64,000 nt of DNA. Source: CAVHXA01 sp963639765. GTDB taxonomy: Bacteria; Bacillota; Clostridia; Oscillospirales; Oscillospiraceae. The stretch's first letter is position 1; each line of letters opens with the position of its first letter. Below, piece after piece: positions 39,532 through 48,943 of the stretch. The stretch covers positions 1 to 64,000 of the forward strand of contig CAVHXA010000010.1 in the NCBI GenBank assembly GCA_963639765.1, in the 5' to 3' direction. Under the pieces are notes generated by a model. That model was not told the origin of the DNA. It did not search any database and saw nothing but the letters and a program-made list of their open reading frames with translations. The position numbers were made by a program, and so were the translations under genes.

Positions 39532-40150
39532 GCTTTTATCCGCCAACACATATCCGGGCCGCGGCATTGTGATGAGCTCGGACAGGATCTACTACTTCAT
39601 CATGGGACGTTCGGAAAACAGCCGCAACCGTGTTTTTGCAAAGACAAGGGACGGTATCCGTACGCAGGCTTATAATCCAACCAGGCTCAGCGATCCGAGC
39701 CTGATCATCTACAGGCCCGTGGCGCGGCTTGCGGACGGTTCCATTGTAGTAACAAACGGCGACCAGACCGACACCATCTGTGCAGTGGGCGATTTTCGCA
39801 GGGCGCTGATGAGCCGGGAATACGAGCCGGACGCACCAAACTACACCCCGCGAATTTCGGCCATCCGTTATCCGGACAGGTCCTTCGAAATATCCATTCT
39901 CAAGCATCTGCACGGTCAATGTCTGCGGGAATTCTTCTGCTATCCGGCCATGGAAACGGACAGGGGCTATTTTATCAGCACCTATCAGAAAGACGCAGAG
40001 CCGCTGCCTTCGTTTTCCGGTGAACCCGTCGAGGTAAATCTGCCGGAGCCCGAAAAGGTCTGGCAGGCCCTGAATGCAGACAACAGGGTGTCGCTTTATG
40101 CCCTGTGCGGATCATCCGAATATCTGTTTAATAAGAATCTGGGGGACTAA
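39515..40150 (+). CDS. purO: IMP cyclohydrolase, PurO-like
   Basis: A 211-residue protein recognised as the PurO-like IMP cyclohydrolase type by GRGIVMSSDRIYYFIMGRSENSRNRVF near the N-terminus and NGDQTDTI and AMETDRGYFI later. It closes the last ring to IMP. Bacteria usually do this with the N-terminal domain of PurH; here PurO does it while the next gene encodes only the formyltransferase half. AAAGGAGA lies in the end of purN. The operon position supports the call strongly. Confidence 0.9.
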   Translation: MKDLLELLSANTYPGRGIVMSSDRIYYFIMGRSENSRNRVFAKTRDGIRTQAYNPTRLSDPSLIIYRPVARLADGSIVVTNGDQTDTICAVGDFRRALMSREYEPDAPNYTPRISAIRYPDRSFEISILKHLHGQCLREFFCYPAMETDRGYFISTYQKDAEPLPSFSGEPVEVNLPEPEKVWQALNADNRVSLYALCGSSEYLFNKNLGD

Positions 40151-40152
40151 GA

Positions 40153-41328
40153 ATGACGCAATTCGAGCTGAAATACGGTTGCAATCCGAATCAAAAGCCT
40201 GCCAGCCTGTTCATGCAGGATGGGAGCGAGCTTCCGTTCACAGTATGCAATGGCCGACCGGGATATATCAACTTTATGGATGCGCTCAATTCCTGGCAGC
40301 TTGTCCGGTCTCTGAAGCAGGCGACAGGTCTTCCGGCGGCAGCCTCCTTTAAGCATGTTTCTCCGGCCGGTGCTGCTCTGGGTCTGCCTCTTAGCGCAGA
40401 AGAACGGCAGATGTATTTTGCGGATGATCCGGATCTGTCTGCATTGGCCTGCGCATATATCCGGGCGCGCGGGGCCGACCGTCTGAGCTCCTACGGAGAC
40501 TGGGCGGCTCTGTCCGATGTGTGCGATGAGTCAACGGCGAGATATCTGGCCCTTGAGGTATCCGACGGAATTATTGCGCCGGGCTATACACCAAAGGCGC
40601 TGGAGATACTGAAGACCAAAAAGAAGGGAAATTACAACATCGTTCAGATTGATCCGGACTATGAGCCGGACCCTGTTGAGTGCCGGTCTATATTCGGCAT
40701 AACATTCCGGCAGGGATACAACGGCCTGCAAATTACGGATGCGCTTCTGGACAATATCGTCACGGAGAATAAGAGCCTGACGCAGGACCGGAAAAACGAC
40801 CTGCTGCTGGCGCTGATTACTCTGAAATACACACAATCCAATTCCGTCTGCTATGTGAAGAACGGTCAGACCATTGGTGTCGGAGCGGGTCAGCAGAGCC
40901 GCATTCACTGCACGCGCCTTGCCGGAAACAAGGCCGATAACTGGCGTCTGCGGCAGCATCCGAGCGTTTTGAATCTGCGCTTTGTTCCGGGTATACGCAG
41001 GCCAGACCGCGATAACGCCATCGATGTTTATCTTTCCGATGAAGCGGAGGATATTCTGGCAGATGGTGTCTGGCAGACGGTATTCAGCGAAAAGCCGCAG
41101 CCTCTGACAGCAACGGAAAAAAAGGACTGGATTTCCGGCCTTTCGGGGGTGGCCCTGGGCAGCGACGCGTTCTTCCCGTTTGGCGACAACGTGGAGCGCG
41201 CCAGAAAAAGCGGTGTGTGCTGCATAGCACAGCCGGGGGGCTCTATCCGCGATGACAACGTGATCGAAACATGCAATCGCTACGGAATCGTTATGGCCTT
41301 TACAGGCATACGGCTGTTCCACCACTGA
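40153..41328 (+). CDS. Stand-alone AICAR transformylase (PurH C-terminal half)
   Basis: A 391-residue protein corresponding only to the formyltransferase part of PurH. It begins with FELKYGCNPNQKPA, has FKHVSPAGAALG (conserved Lys-His) and ends with RDDNVIETCNRYGIVMAFTGIRLFHH. The MGS-like cyclohydrolase domain is absent from this gene and its role is taken by purO directly upstream (2 bases apart). A relaxed ribosome binding site (GGGGGACTAAG) precedes the ATG. Confidence 0.93.
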   Translation: MTQFELKYGCNPNQKPASLFMQDGSELPFTVCNGRPGYINFMDALNSWQLVRSLKQATGLPAAASFKHVSPAGAALGLPLSAEERQMYFADDPDLSALACAYIRARGADRLSSYGDWAALSDVCDESTARYLALEVSDGIIAPGYTPKALEILKTKKKGNYNIVQIDPDYEPDPVECRSIFGITFRQGYNGLQITDALLDNIVTENKSLTQDRKNDLLLALITLKYTQSNSVCYVKNGQTIGVGAGQQSRIHCTRLAGNKADNWRLRQHPSVLNLRFVPGIRRPDRDNAIDVYLSDEAEDILADGVWQTVFSEKPQPLTATEKKDWISGLSGVALGSDAFFPFGDNVERARKSGVCCIAQPGGSIRDDNVIETCNRYGIVMAFTGIRLFHH

Positions 41329-41348
41329 TTCTGAAGGAGAAACAGGCT

Positions 41349-42608
41349 ATGAACGTGATGGTGATCGGAAGCGGCGGTCGGGAGCATGCTATCATACGCG
41401 CTCTGAAGAAAAGTCCCGAAATCGACAGGCTGTATTGTCTTCCCGGAAACGGCGGCATTGCGGCGGATGCCGTGTGTGTGGATATTTCCGCAAAGGACAT
41501 AGCGGGCATGGTTGAATTTTCCAAAAGCCATGCAATTGACTTTGCGGTTGTAGCACCCGATGATCCGCTGGTGCTCGGAGCGGTAGACGCATTGCAGGAG
41601 GTTGGTGTAGCCTGCTTCGGACCGAATCGCAGGGCTGCAATCATCGAAGGAAGCAAGGCCTTTGCCAAGGACCTGATGAAACGCTACGGAATTCCGACAG
41701 CAGACTATGCGGTTTTTTCTGACTTCTCCGTAGCCTGCGCCTATATAAGAAAATGCACGCCGCCTGTTGTTGTCAAGGCAGACGGACTTGCTCTCGGAAA
41801 GGGAGTTGTAATAGCCGAAACACAGGAGGACGCGATTCAGGCGGCCCGCGAAATGATGCAGGAGCACAAATTCGGTGACAGCGGCCTGCACGTTGTGATC
41901 GAAGAATTCCTTACCGGACCGGAGGTATCGGTTCTGGCGTTTACCGACGGGAAAACACTGGTTCCGATGGTGTCGTCCATGGATCACAAACGGGCAGAGG
42001 ACGGCGACCGTGGCCTGAATACCGGCGGGATGGGAACCATCGCGCCAAATCCCTGCTATACGCCGGAAATTGCAGAGGAATGCATGCAGAAAATTTTCCT
42101 GCCGACGATTCGCGCCATGGCGCAGGAGGGGCGTCCGTTTAAGGGCTGTCTTTATTTCGGACTGATGCTTACCGCGCAGGGCCCAAGGGTGATTGAATAC
42201 AACTGCCGTTTCGGAGATCCTGAAACGCAGGTGGTTCTTCCTCTTCTGAAAACCGATCTCTTTTCGATTTTTCGCGCCGTCTCGGAAGAAAGGCTTGCAG
42301 ACATAACGGTCGAATTCTCCTCCGGATCCTGCTGCTGTGTTGTAATGGCGTCCAGGGGCTATCCCGCAGGATATGAGACCGGTTATGATCTTTCCATAAG
42401 CCCGGAGATTCTTGAGAAATGCTATATAGCCGGCGCAAGGCTGGAAAACGGACGGCTGAAAACGTCGGGAGGACGGGTCCTTGGCGTCACAGGCTGCGGA
42501 GATACACTGCTGCAGGCCGTGGAAGAGGCCTACAAAAACACGAAAATGGTGCACTTTGAAAATGCGTATTGCCGCCGTGACATCGGCAAACGGGCTTTGG
42601 AGGCATGA
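41349..42608 (+). CDS. purD: GAR synthetase
   Basis: A 419-residue ATP-grasp enzyme ligating phosphoribosylamine and glycine. Motifs include MVIGSGGREHAII at the start, GPNRRAAIIEGSKAFAKDLM, VVKADGLALGKGVVIAE, GLNTGGMGTIAPNPCY and YNCRFGDPETQVVLPLL. ATG 41349 follows AAGGAGAAA. The stop is directly adjacent to the purL start. Confidence 0.96.
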   Translation: MNVMVIGSGGREHAIIRALKKSPEIDRLYCLPGNGGIAADAVCVDISAKDIAGMVEFSKSHAIDFAVVAPDDPLVLGAVDALQEVGVACFGPNRRAAIIEGSKAFAKDLMKRYGIPTADYAVFSDFSVACAYIRKCTPPVVVKADGLALGKGVVIAETQEDAIQAAREMMQEHKFGDSGLHVVIEEFLTGPEVSVLAFTDGKTLVPMVSSMDHKRAEDGDRGLNTGGMGTIAPNPCYTPEIAEECMQKIFLPTIRAMAQEGRPFKGCLYFGLMLTAQGPRVIEYNCRFGDPETQVVLPLLKTDLFSIFRAVSEERLADITVEFSSGSCCCVVMASRGYPAGYETGYDLSISPEILEKCYIAGARLENGRLKTSGGRVLGVTGCGDTLLQAVEEAYKNTKMVHFENAYCRRDIGKRALEA

Positions 42609-45600
42609 ATGGTCTATCGAGTATATGTAGAAAAGAAAGCAGGCCTTGACCAGGAAGCACGGGCACTTTTCAGTGAGCTGAAAACGGTTCTTGGTATCGA
42701 AGGGCTGACGGGACTTCGACTGCTCAACCGCTATGATGTGGAAAATATCGAAGAATCCATATTCCAAAAGGCTGTGGCTGCCGTTTTTTCCGAACCTCAG
42801 CTGGATATCGTTTCCTTTTGTGCGCCGCAGGGCACGACAATTGCCGTGGAGTATCTGCCCGGACAGTTTGATCAACGCGCCGATTCGGCAGCACAGTGTA
42901 TTCAGATTCTCTCCCGGGCGGGCAGACCAACCGTTCGCTCGGCACGTGTCTATGTCCTGCAGGGGGCTTTGTCCGAGCAGGATATCGCTTCCGTTCGCCG
43001 TTATCTGATTAATCCGGTCGAAGCCAGAGAGGCATCCATGGAGCTGCCTGCGTCACTCGTCATGGAATACAGCCTTCCGGAGGATGTTGAAACGCTGGAC
43101 GGGTTTTCCGCAATGAACAGCGCAGAGCTGGAGCAATTCATAAAGCAGCGCGGTCTGGCCATGGATCTGGCCGATCTCTGCCTGTGTCAGAAATACTATC
43201 AGGATGCGGGCAGAGAGCCTACAATCACCGAGATCAGGGTTTTGGATACGTATTGGTCCGATCATTGCCGGCATACAACCTTTCACACAATTCTGGACAA
43301 CGTCTCGCTGCCGGACGAACAGCTCCTTGAAACCTGGAACCTTTACCTCAACACGCGCAGGGAGCTGGGCAGAGAAACGGCGCCGATCTGCCTGATGGAT
43401 CTTGGTACACTGGCGGCAAAGGCTCTGAAAAAACGCGGTCAGCTTTCGGGTCTGGACGAATCCGAGGAGATTAATGCCTGCACGGTAAAAACCACAGTCA
43501 CCGTCGACGGACAACCGCAGGACTGGCTTTTGCTGTTTAAAAACGAAACGCACAACCATCCGACAGAGATTGAGCCCTTTGGCGGAGCGGCAACATGCAT
43601 TGGAGGCGCAATCCGGGATCCCCTTTCCGGAAGAAGCTATGTATATGCCGCCATGCGCGTGACCGGCGCGGCCGATCCGCGTACCCCGCTGACCGAGACA
43701 CTGCCCGGAAAGCTGCCGCAGCGTACCATCGTCACCAAGGCTGCCGCGGGCTACAGCTCCTATGGAAACCAGATCGGTATTGCGACCGGTCAGGTAGACG
43801 AGGTTTATCATCCCGGTTATGAGGCCAAACGCATGGAGGTTGGAGCAGTTATTGCCGCGGCACCGGCAGAGAATGTCCGACGCGAGGAGCCGGCTCCGGG
43901 TGATTTGGTGATTCTTCTTGGCGGGCGCACCGGTCGTGACGGTATGGGCGGAGCCACAGGCTCTTCAAAGGCGCATACGCAGCAAAGCCTTGAAACCTGC
44001 GGTGCTGAGGTCCAAAAGGGAAATGCGCCGGAGGAGCGCAAGCTCCAGCGTCTGTTCCGCAATGCAAGGGCCAGCCGTATGATCAAGCGATGCAACGATT
44101 TTGGGGCCGGCGGTGTTTCTGTTGCCGTGGGGGAGCTTGCCGGAGGGCTTTCGATCAATCTGGATGCGGTTCCGAAAAAATACGAGGGACTTGACGGTAC
44201 GGAGATTGCGATTTCCGAGAGTCAGGAGCGTATGGCTGTGGTGATCGCGCCGCAGAACAGGGAAGAATTCATCCGGCTTGCAGACGAAGAAAATCTGGAA
44301 GCAACCGTAATCGCCTGTGTAACCGAACAGCCCAGGCTGACCATGCGCTGGAACGGAAAGACCATTGTGGACCTGTCCCGGGATTTTCTGGATACCAATG
44401 GTGCGGAAAAGCATGCGGCTGCCGATCTGGCTGTGCCGAACGAATACAAATACGAAATTCCGACCGCATTTTCCGAAGGCCTCAAAAGGCTGGCAGCCGA
44501 TCCGGGCTTTGCTTCCCGACGCGGACTGGCAGAACGCTTTGACTCTACCATTGGTGCCGGCACGGTATTGATGCCGTTTGGCGGCAGGTATCAGCTGACA
44601 CCGAGTCAGGCCATGGTAACGCTGATCAGCACGCAGCACGGACATACGGACGACTGCTCCTTTATGAGCTGGGGCTTTGACCCATACCTCATGGAAGCCA
44701 GCCCCTATCATGGCGCATATCTGTCGGTGGTTTCCAGTATATGCAAGCTCGCGGCCAGCGGTGCAGAGCTGCGCAATACCTATCTGAGCTTTCAGGAATT
44801 TTTCCCGCGGCCCGGAGACGATGCGAAGAAATGGGGCCTGCCGGCGGCAGCCCTGCTGGGGGCTTTTCAGGCACAGATGGACCTGGGCATAGCAGCCATT
44901 GGCGGAAAGGATTCCATGTCCGGCTCCTTTGAGCATCTGGATGTTCCTCCCACGCTGATCAGCTTTGCCGTTACTGCCGGAAAAAAAGACGAGGTAATTT
45001 CACCCGAATTCAAGGCCTCGGGTCACCGGGTTGCCCTGATCAGACCGGCAGTCCAAAAGGGTCTGCCCGACCCGTCGAGCCTTCGTGCATGCTTTGCGCT
45101 TCTTCGGCAGACAAGGCCCTTTGCAGCATGGGCCTGCGGCCGCGGAGGCATTGCCGAAGGGATTATGAACATGTGCCTTGGCAACGGCATTGGCTTTCGG
45201 TTTGCAGATCAGATATCCCTGTCCGACATATTCATGCCCTGCGTCGGAAGCTTTCTGATAGAAACCGACGACGAAGCAGTCGGTCTTACGCTTGGTTATA
45301 CGGTCGACGAGCCTGCCGTGGCATACGGAAAGGAGACCGTGGCTCTGGACCGCCTGAAGACCGTATGGTCTGCGGTATTCGAGGATATCTATCCGGTGAA
45401 AACAGAAAGCCGCGGAACCACAGAAGCCTTTACGTATAATCACGCAATCCGCAAAGCACCGTCGGTTCATACGGCGCAGCCCGCGGCAATCATTCCTGTT
45501 TTCCCGGGAACCAACTGCGAGTATGACACATATAAGGCTCTGACGGATGCCGGGGCAAAGGCGGAGATTTTCGTTATCCGCAATCGTTCGGCCGAGGATA

Positions 45601-46274
45601 TCGTTGAGAGCACACGGGAATTTGCAAAAAAGCTTCGGCAGGCCAATATTGTCGTGATTCCCGGCGGATTTTCCGGCGGCGATGAACCGGACGGCAGCGC
45701 AAAATTTATTGTTTCATTCTTCCGCAATGCTGCGGTTACCCAAAGTGTCCGCGATCTGCTTCAGAAACGGGACGGGCTGATTTGCGGGATATGCAACGGC
45801 TTTCAGGCACTTGTCAAGCTTGGCCTTGTAACATATGGCGACATTGTTGAAACAACCTCCGAAAGCCCGACACTGACCTGCAACGTGATAGGGCGGCATC
45901 AAAGCCGGATTGTACGCACCAGAATCGCGTCGGATCTGTCCCCGTGGTTCTCTCTGTGCAGGCCCGGCGAAATCTACAGTGTTCCGATTTCCCATGGCGA
46001 GGGCCGCTTTTTTGCGGATGAGGCAATCATCCGGGATATGGCATCCCGTGGGCAGATAGCGGCACAATATGTCGATCTTTCCGGAAATCCGACCATGGAC
46101 GTTGACTTTAACCCGAATGGCTCCGTGCTGGCGGTAGAGGCCGTTACATCTCCGGACGGACGGGTACTCGGGAAAATGGGACACACGGAACGCTGGACCC
46201 CCGGTCTGTATCAAAACGTTCCGGGAAACTATGATATGGCTGTTTTCCGTTCTGCCGTTTCCTATTTCAAGTAG
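42609..46274 (+). CDS. purL: FGAM synthase, single-chain with glutaminase domain
   Basis: A 1221-residue fused PurL. The central PurM-like halves carry DTYWSDHCRHTTFHTIL, KNETHNHPTEIEPFGGAATCIGG and GGKDSMSGSF. The C-terminal class I amidotransferase domain (from about residue 955) starts at VFPGTNCEYDTYKA and has the nucleophile Cys in LICGICNGFQALVK and the His in ISHGEGRFF. No separate purS or purQ is therefore needed. Last gene of the purine operon. No terminator is clear before the next promoter at 46282. Confidence 0.96.
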   Translation: MVYRVYVEKKAGLDQEARALFSELKTVLGIEGLTGLRLLNRYDVENIEESIFQKAVAAVFSEPQLDIVSFCAPQGTTIAVEYLPGQFDQRADSAAQCIQILSRAGRPTVRSARVYVLQGALSEQDIASVRRYLINPVEAREASMELPASLVMEYSLPEDVETLDGFSAMNSAELEQFIKQRGLAMDLADLCLCQKYYQDAGREPTITEIRVLDTYWSDHCRHTTFHTILDNVSLPDEQLLETWNLYLNTRRELGRETAPICLMDLGTLAAKALKKRGQLSGLDESEEINACTVKTTVTVDGQPQDWLLLFKNETHNHPTEIEPFGGAATCIGGAIRDPLSGRSYVYAAMRVTGAADPRTPLTETLPGKLPQRTIVTKAAAGYSSYGNQIGIATGQVDEVYHPGYEAKRMEVGAVIAAAPAENVRREEPAPGDLVILLGGRTGRDGMGGATGSSKAHTQQSLETCGAEVQKGNAPEERKLQRLFRNARASRMIKRCNDFGAGGVSVAVGELAGGLSINLDAVPKKYEGLDGTEIAISESQERMAVVIAPQNREEFIRLADEENLEATVIACVTEQPRLTMRWNGKTIVDLSRDFLDTNGAEKHAAADLAVPNEYKYEIPTAFSEGLKRLAADPGFASRRGLAERFDSTIGAGTVLMPFGGRYQLTPSQAMVTLISTQHGHTDDCSFMSWGFDPYLMEASPYHGAYLSVVSSICKLAASGAELRNTYLSFQEFFPRPGDDAKKWGLPAAALLGAFQAQMDLGIAAIGGKDSMSGSFEHLDVPPTLISFAVTAGKKDEVISPEFKASGHRVALIRPAVQKGLPDPSSLRACFALLRQTRPFAAWACGRGGIAEGIMNMCLGNGIGFRFADQISLSDIFMPCVGSFLIETDDEAVGLTLGYTVDEPAVAYGKETVALDRLKTVWSAVFEDIYPVKTESRGTTEAFTYNHAIRKAPSVHTAQPAAIIPVFPGTNCEYDTYKALTDAGAKAEIFVIRNRSAEDIVESTREFAKKLRQANIVVIPGGFSGGDEPDGSAKFIVSFFRNAAVTQSVRDLLQKRDGLICGICNGFQALVKLGLVTYGDIVETTSESPTLTCNVIGRHQSRIVRTRIASDLSPWFSLCRPGEIYSVPISHGEGRFFADEAIIRDMASRGQIAAQYVDLSGNPTMDVDFNPNGSVLAVEAVTSPDGRVLGKMGHTERWTPGLYQNVPGNYDMAVFRSAVSYFK

Positions 46275-46281
46275 AAAATAT

Positions 46282-46310
46282 TTGCAACTGAAAACATCTC
46301 GTGGTATACT
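46282..46310 (+). promoter_or_regulatory. Promoter of the flavoprotein operon
   Basis: TTGCAA and TATACT with a 17-base spacer and a TGG extension. It gives the flavoprotein gene its own transcript with a leader of about 110 bases containing an AGCCC/GGGCT hairpin. Confidence 0.8.
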
Positions 46311-46428
46311 GCAATTGTCCAGACAAACAGAAGGACGCAGCCAATCTACAGCGTTCCTTGCAGCGCAGCACAGCCCTTGGAGAGGGGCTCTAAAAACTAC
46401 TACTATACAATACAAGGAAGATAGCCAT

Positions 46429-48183
46429 ATGGATACAGAAATGAAGACAAAGGCTCCGGGTCCGGGCGGTCCGGGTGGTCCGGGCGGTCCCGGCGGTCCG
46501 GGTGGTCCGGGTGGTCCCGGCGGAAAAAAGGGGCCCGGCGGTCCGGGCGGCTTTGCCATGGGAAAGAATATAGGCCGCGGAGACGCCAGCTATCGGGAAT
46601 GGCTGGGGCAGGCCCCGGAATTCGATCACATTGATGTGGAGCTCGAGGCAGACGTTGTTGTCTGCGGCGGGGGCCTTTCCGGTGTATCGGCCTGCCGCGC
46701 TGCAACCGAAGAGGGCGCCAGCGTAATCCTTTTTGAAAAATGCTCTACCATTCAGTGCCGTTTCGGAGATATCGGCGTTTTTGGCAGCGAAATTGCCAAA
46801 AAACACTGGGGCCGTGACGGAACCGAGCATATTGATGATTTTATGGCGCACTTCATAAAAGACGGCTGCTACTGGCCTCGTCCGCGTATCCTTCGTTATT
46901 GGGCGGAAAACTGCGGAAAAGCCTTCGACTGGTATATGTCTGCAAAGCCGGACACCTATATCCTTCCGACCACACTCTCGCCCCTGCCCGAGGGCGTCAC
47001 GCAATGGCTTCAGCCGGCCCGTTATCCGGACAATCCCAATTATGACGTAAACAACGAATACTATCCCTGCTACCAATACACAGTCCAGCTTCGTCCGGAC
47101 CAGCGGTTTTTGCTGGAGGCGCACTACCAGAAGGCCATGGAATCCGGTATCATGCAGAGCTTTTTTGATACGCCTGCCAAAAAGCTGCTTCGTGAAGAAG
47201 GGAAAAACGGCCGTGTTTATGGCGTGATTGCGCAGGATTTCGACGGAAAGGTCTACAGGGCCATTGCCAGAAAGGGTGTTGTGCTGGCTACCGGAGACTA
47301 TTCCGGGAATCTCGACATGCTGTATCACTATGTGCCGTGGTGCCGCCACAACATGGACATGTTCCCGTCTGTTGACAAGCAGGGGAATGTGGCCGATACC
47401 GGCGACGGACACCGTATGGGCATGTGGATTGGCGCACAGATGGACCGTGGCCCGCATGCACCCATGATTCACAACATGGGCGGTCCTCTTGGCGTGGCGG
47501 CTTATCTGCAGCTCAACATGTACGGCGAGCGCTTTATGAATGAAGACACCTTTGGCCAGCAGATCGAAAATCAGCTGACTGTTCAGCCGGATCAGCGCTG
47601 CTGGCAGATCTTCGACTCCAAATGGCCGGAGCAGATTCCGTATATGTCGGCAGGTCATGGCTGTGTATGTGCCGTGATCGATCCCGCCGATATCGAAGCA
47701 GGAAAAATCAACGCTTCTGCCGGTACGGTAGACGGCTATGCCAGGCTGGATGCGCTCGAAACTGCCGTCAGGCAGGGTCAGGCAATCCGGGGCGAAACAC
47801 TGGAAGAGCTGCTCAAACAGACAGGCATGCCGCTTGAAACGGCCATGGCTTCGATTCGTCACTATAACGACCTCTGCCACAAGGGACATGACGACGATTT
47901 CGGCAAAACACCCGAACGGATGTTTGCTATCGAAAACGGACCCTTTTATGCAGCCAGGATCACGCCGGCACCGCTTCTGGTATGCATGAGCGGACTGGAA
48001 AGCGACCACTATGCCCATTGCTGTGATTCCAAGGGCCATGCGATTCCGGGGCTCTATGTCTGCGGAAATGTGCAGGGCGGACGATTTGCCGTAGAGTATC
48101 CCACAACCGTTCCCGGCATGAGCCATTCCATGGCGCTGACATACGGACGGGCCGCAGGACGGAATGCCGCACTTGGCATCTGA
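46429..48183 (+). CDS. Fumarate-reductase-like flavoprotein with N-terminal (GGP)n tract
   Basis: A 584-residue FAD protein. Residues about 10-45 are a near-perfect GGP repeat, then the FAD-binding fold begins at VVVCGGGLSGVSACRAATEEGASVILFEK. The family motif NMYGERFMNEDTFG includes the Arg that acts as acid in fumarate reductases. The C-terminal FAD loop is GNVQGGRFAVEYPTTVPGMSHSMALTYGRAAGRNAAL. No Tat or Sec signal and no heme motif are visible, so it is cytoplasmic and takes electrons from a partner. The substrate could be any unsaturated acid or ketone. AAGGAAG precedes ATG 46429; the zinc-ribbon gene follows after one base. Confidence 0.88.
   Translation: MDTEMKTKAPGPGGPGGPGGPGGPGGPGGPGGKKGPGGPGGFAMGKNIGRGDASYREWLGQAPEFDHIDVELEADVVVCGGGLSGVSACRAATEEGASVILFEKCSTIQCRFGDIGVFGSEIAKKHWGRDGTEHIDDFMAHFIKDGCYWPRPRILRYWAENCGKAFDWYMSAKPDTYILPTTLSPLPEGVTQWLQPARYPDNPNYDVNNEYYPCYQYTVQLRPDQRFLLEAHYQKAMESGIMQSFFDTPAKKLLREEGKNGRVYGVIAQDFDGKVYRAIARKGVVLATGDYSGNLDMLYHYVPWCRHNMDMFPSVDKQGNVADTGDGHRMGMWIGAQMDRGPHAPMIHNMGGPLGVAAYLQLNMYGERFMNEDTFGQQIENQLTVQPDQRCWQIFDSKWPEQIPYMSAGHGCVCAVIDPADIEAGKINASAGTVDGYARLDALETAVRQGQAIRGETLEELLKQTGMPLETAMASIRHYNDLCHKGHDDDFGKTPERMFAIENGPFYAARITPAPLLVCMSGLESDHYAHCCDSKGHAIPGLYVCGNVQGGRFAVEYPTTVPGMSHSMALTYGRAAGRNAALGI
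46456..46553 (+). repeat. 9-base-period minisatellite encoding (GGP)n
   Basis: Tandem GGTCCGGGC / GGTCCCGGC units at the 5' end of the flavoprotein gene, of the same design as the array at 1-81. Confidence 0.88.
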
Positions 48184-48184
48184 A

Positions 48185-48814
48185 ATGGAAGGGAAATACT
48201 GCTATCGCTGCGGAGCCGAGCATCACAATTCCGATTTCTGCCCGAGCTGCGGTGAACGGCTGAATCTCCATCCGGATGTCTATGCGGGCGGCGAGGTCTG
48301 CTATACCTGCGAAAAGCCGGTTCCGAGATGGTCGAATTACTGTCCGTATTGTGCGGAACGACAGGAAAAAAACGACGACGCCGGCTATCCGAAGCAATGG
48401 AAGAAATATCGCCGCAATCTGATTCTCGGAAACTGTATCTGGACTCTGGCCATTGCCTATGCCGCGGTATACCTGCCCGGACATGTAAAGGCACTGACAA
48501 TCGAGATGGCCGTAATTGCCGCTCCGCTGTTTATCCTGGCCGTATGGGGCTTTTCGCTCAGCGCAATACGCAGGGGCGGCTACTGGGAGGGCACGGTAAC
48601 CCGTCTGTATACAGAGCCCGGAACAAAAAAGGTCTGCGTGGACGCGGGCCGGTTCGAGGATGTTCCCTGTACCATCTACAAAACACAGATCAAATGGGAC
48701 AACGGGAAAATTCTGGAGCGCTCGGAAAAAGACAACTGTGCCGACCACGAACAGCTGAGGGTTGGCGATCGCGTTCGTTTATATAAGGGCATCTCCCGTT
48801 TTGCAAAGCTCTGA
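48185..48814 (+). CDS. Double zinc-ribbon membrane protein
   Basis: A 209-residue protein of unknown function. Two zinc ribbons lie at the N-terminus (CYRCGAEHHNSDFCPSCG and CYTCEKPVPRWSNYCPYC). Two membrane spans follow at about 84-104 and 112-136. The C-terminal 65 residues are a beta-rich soluble domain (GYWEGTVTRLYTEPGTKKVCV...LRVGDRVRLYKG) resembling small SH3/OB-like barrels. It starts one base after the flavoprotein stop, so it is translationally coupled. It may anchor or serve the flavoprotein; this is inference from operon position. Confidence 0.85.
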   Translation: MEGKYCYRCGAEHHNSDFCPSCGERLNLHPDVYAGGEVCYTCEKPVPRWSNYCPYCAERQEKNDDAGYPKQWKKYRRNLILGNCIWTLAIAYAAVYLPGHVKALTIEMAVIAAPLFILAVWGFSLSAIRRGGYWEGTVTRLYTEPGTKKVCVDAGRFEDVPCTIYKTQIKWDNGKILERSEKDNCADHEQLRVGDRVRLYKGISRFAKL

Positions 48815-48839
48815 TACACAGGCTTTGTCCATTCTGCAT

Positions 48840-48886
48840 ACTCCTCCATACAGGCTGTAAAGGCGGTCGGTTATGGAGGAGTTTTT
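48840..48886 (+). terminator. Terminator after the zinc-ribbon gene
   Basis: ACTCCTCCATA pairs with TATGGAGGAGT (11 base pairs) across a 21-base loop, then TTTT. Confidence 0.9.
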
Positions 48887-48914
48887 CCCGGCACGGCAGA
48901 ATGATCCGGTGCCG

Positions 48915-48943
48915 TTGACACACAGACCGGATGGGTATATGAT
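48915..48943 (+). promoter_or_regulatory. Promoter of copA
   Basis: Consensus TTGACA and TATGAT, spacer 17. The leader contains a perfect hairpin GGTGCTG-CCGAAAA-CAGCACC (48989-49009) 38 bases before the start codon. No CsoR gene was found nearby. Confidence 0.75.

Noticed and set aside
46456..46553. Canonical collagen triple helix
   Set aside because: The repeats are Gly-Gly-Pro or seven-residue PGGPGGM units rather than regular Gly-X-Y with Pro-rich X and Y, so polyglycine-II-like packing is a better guess.
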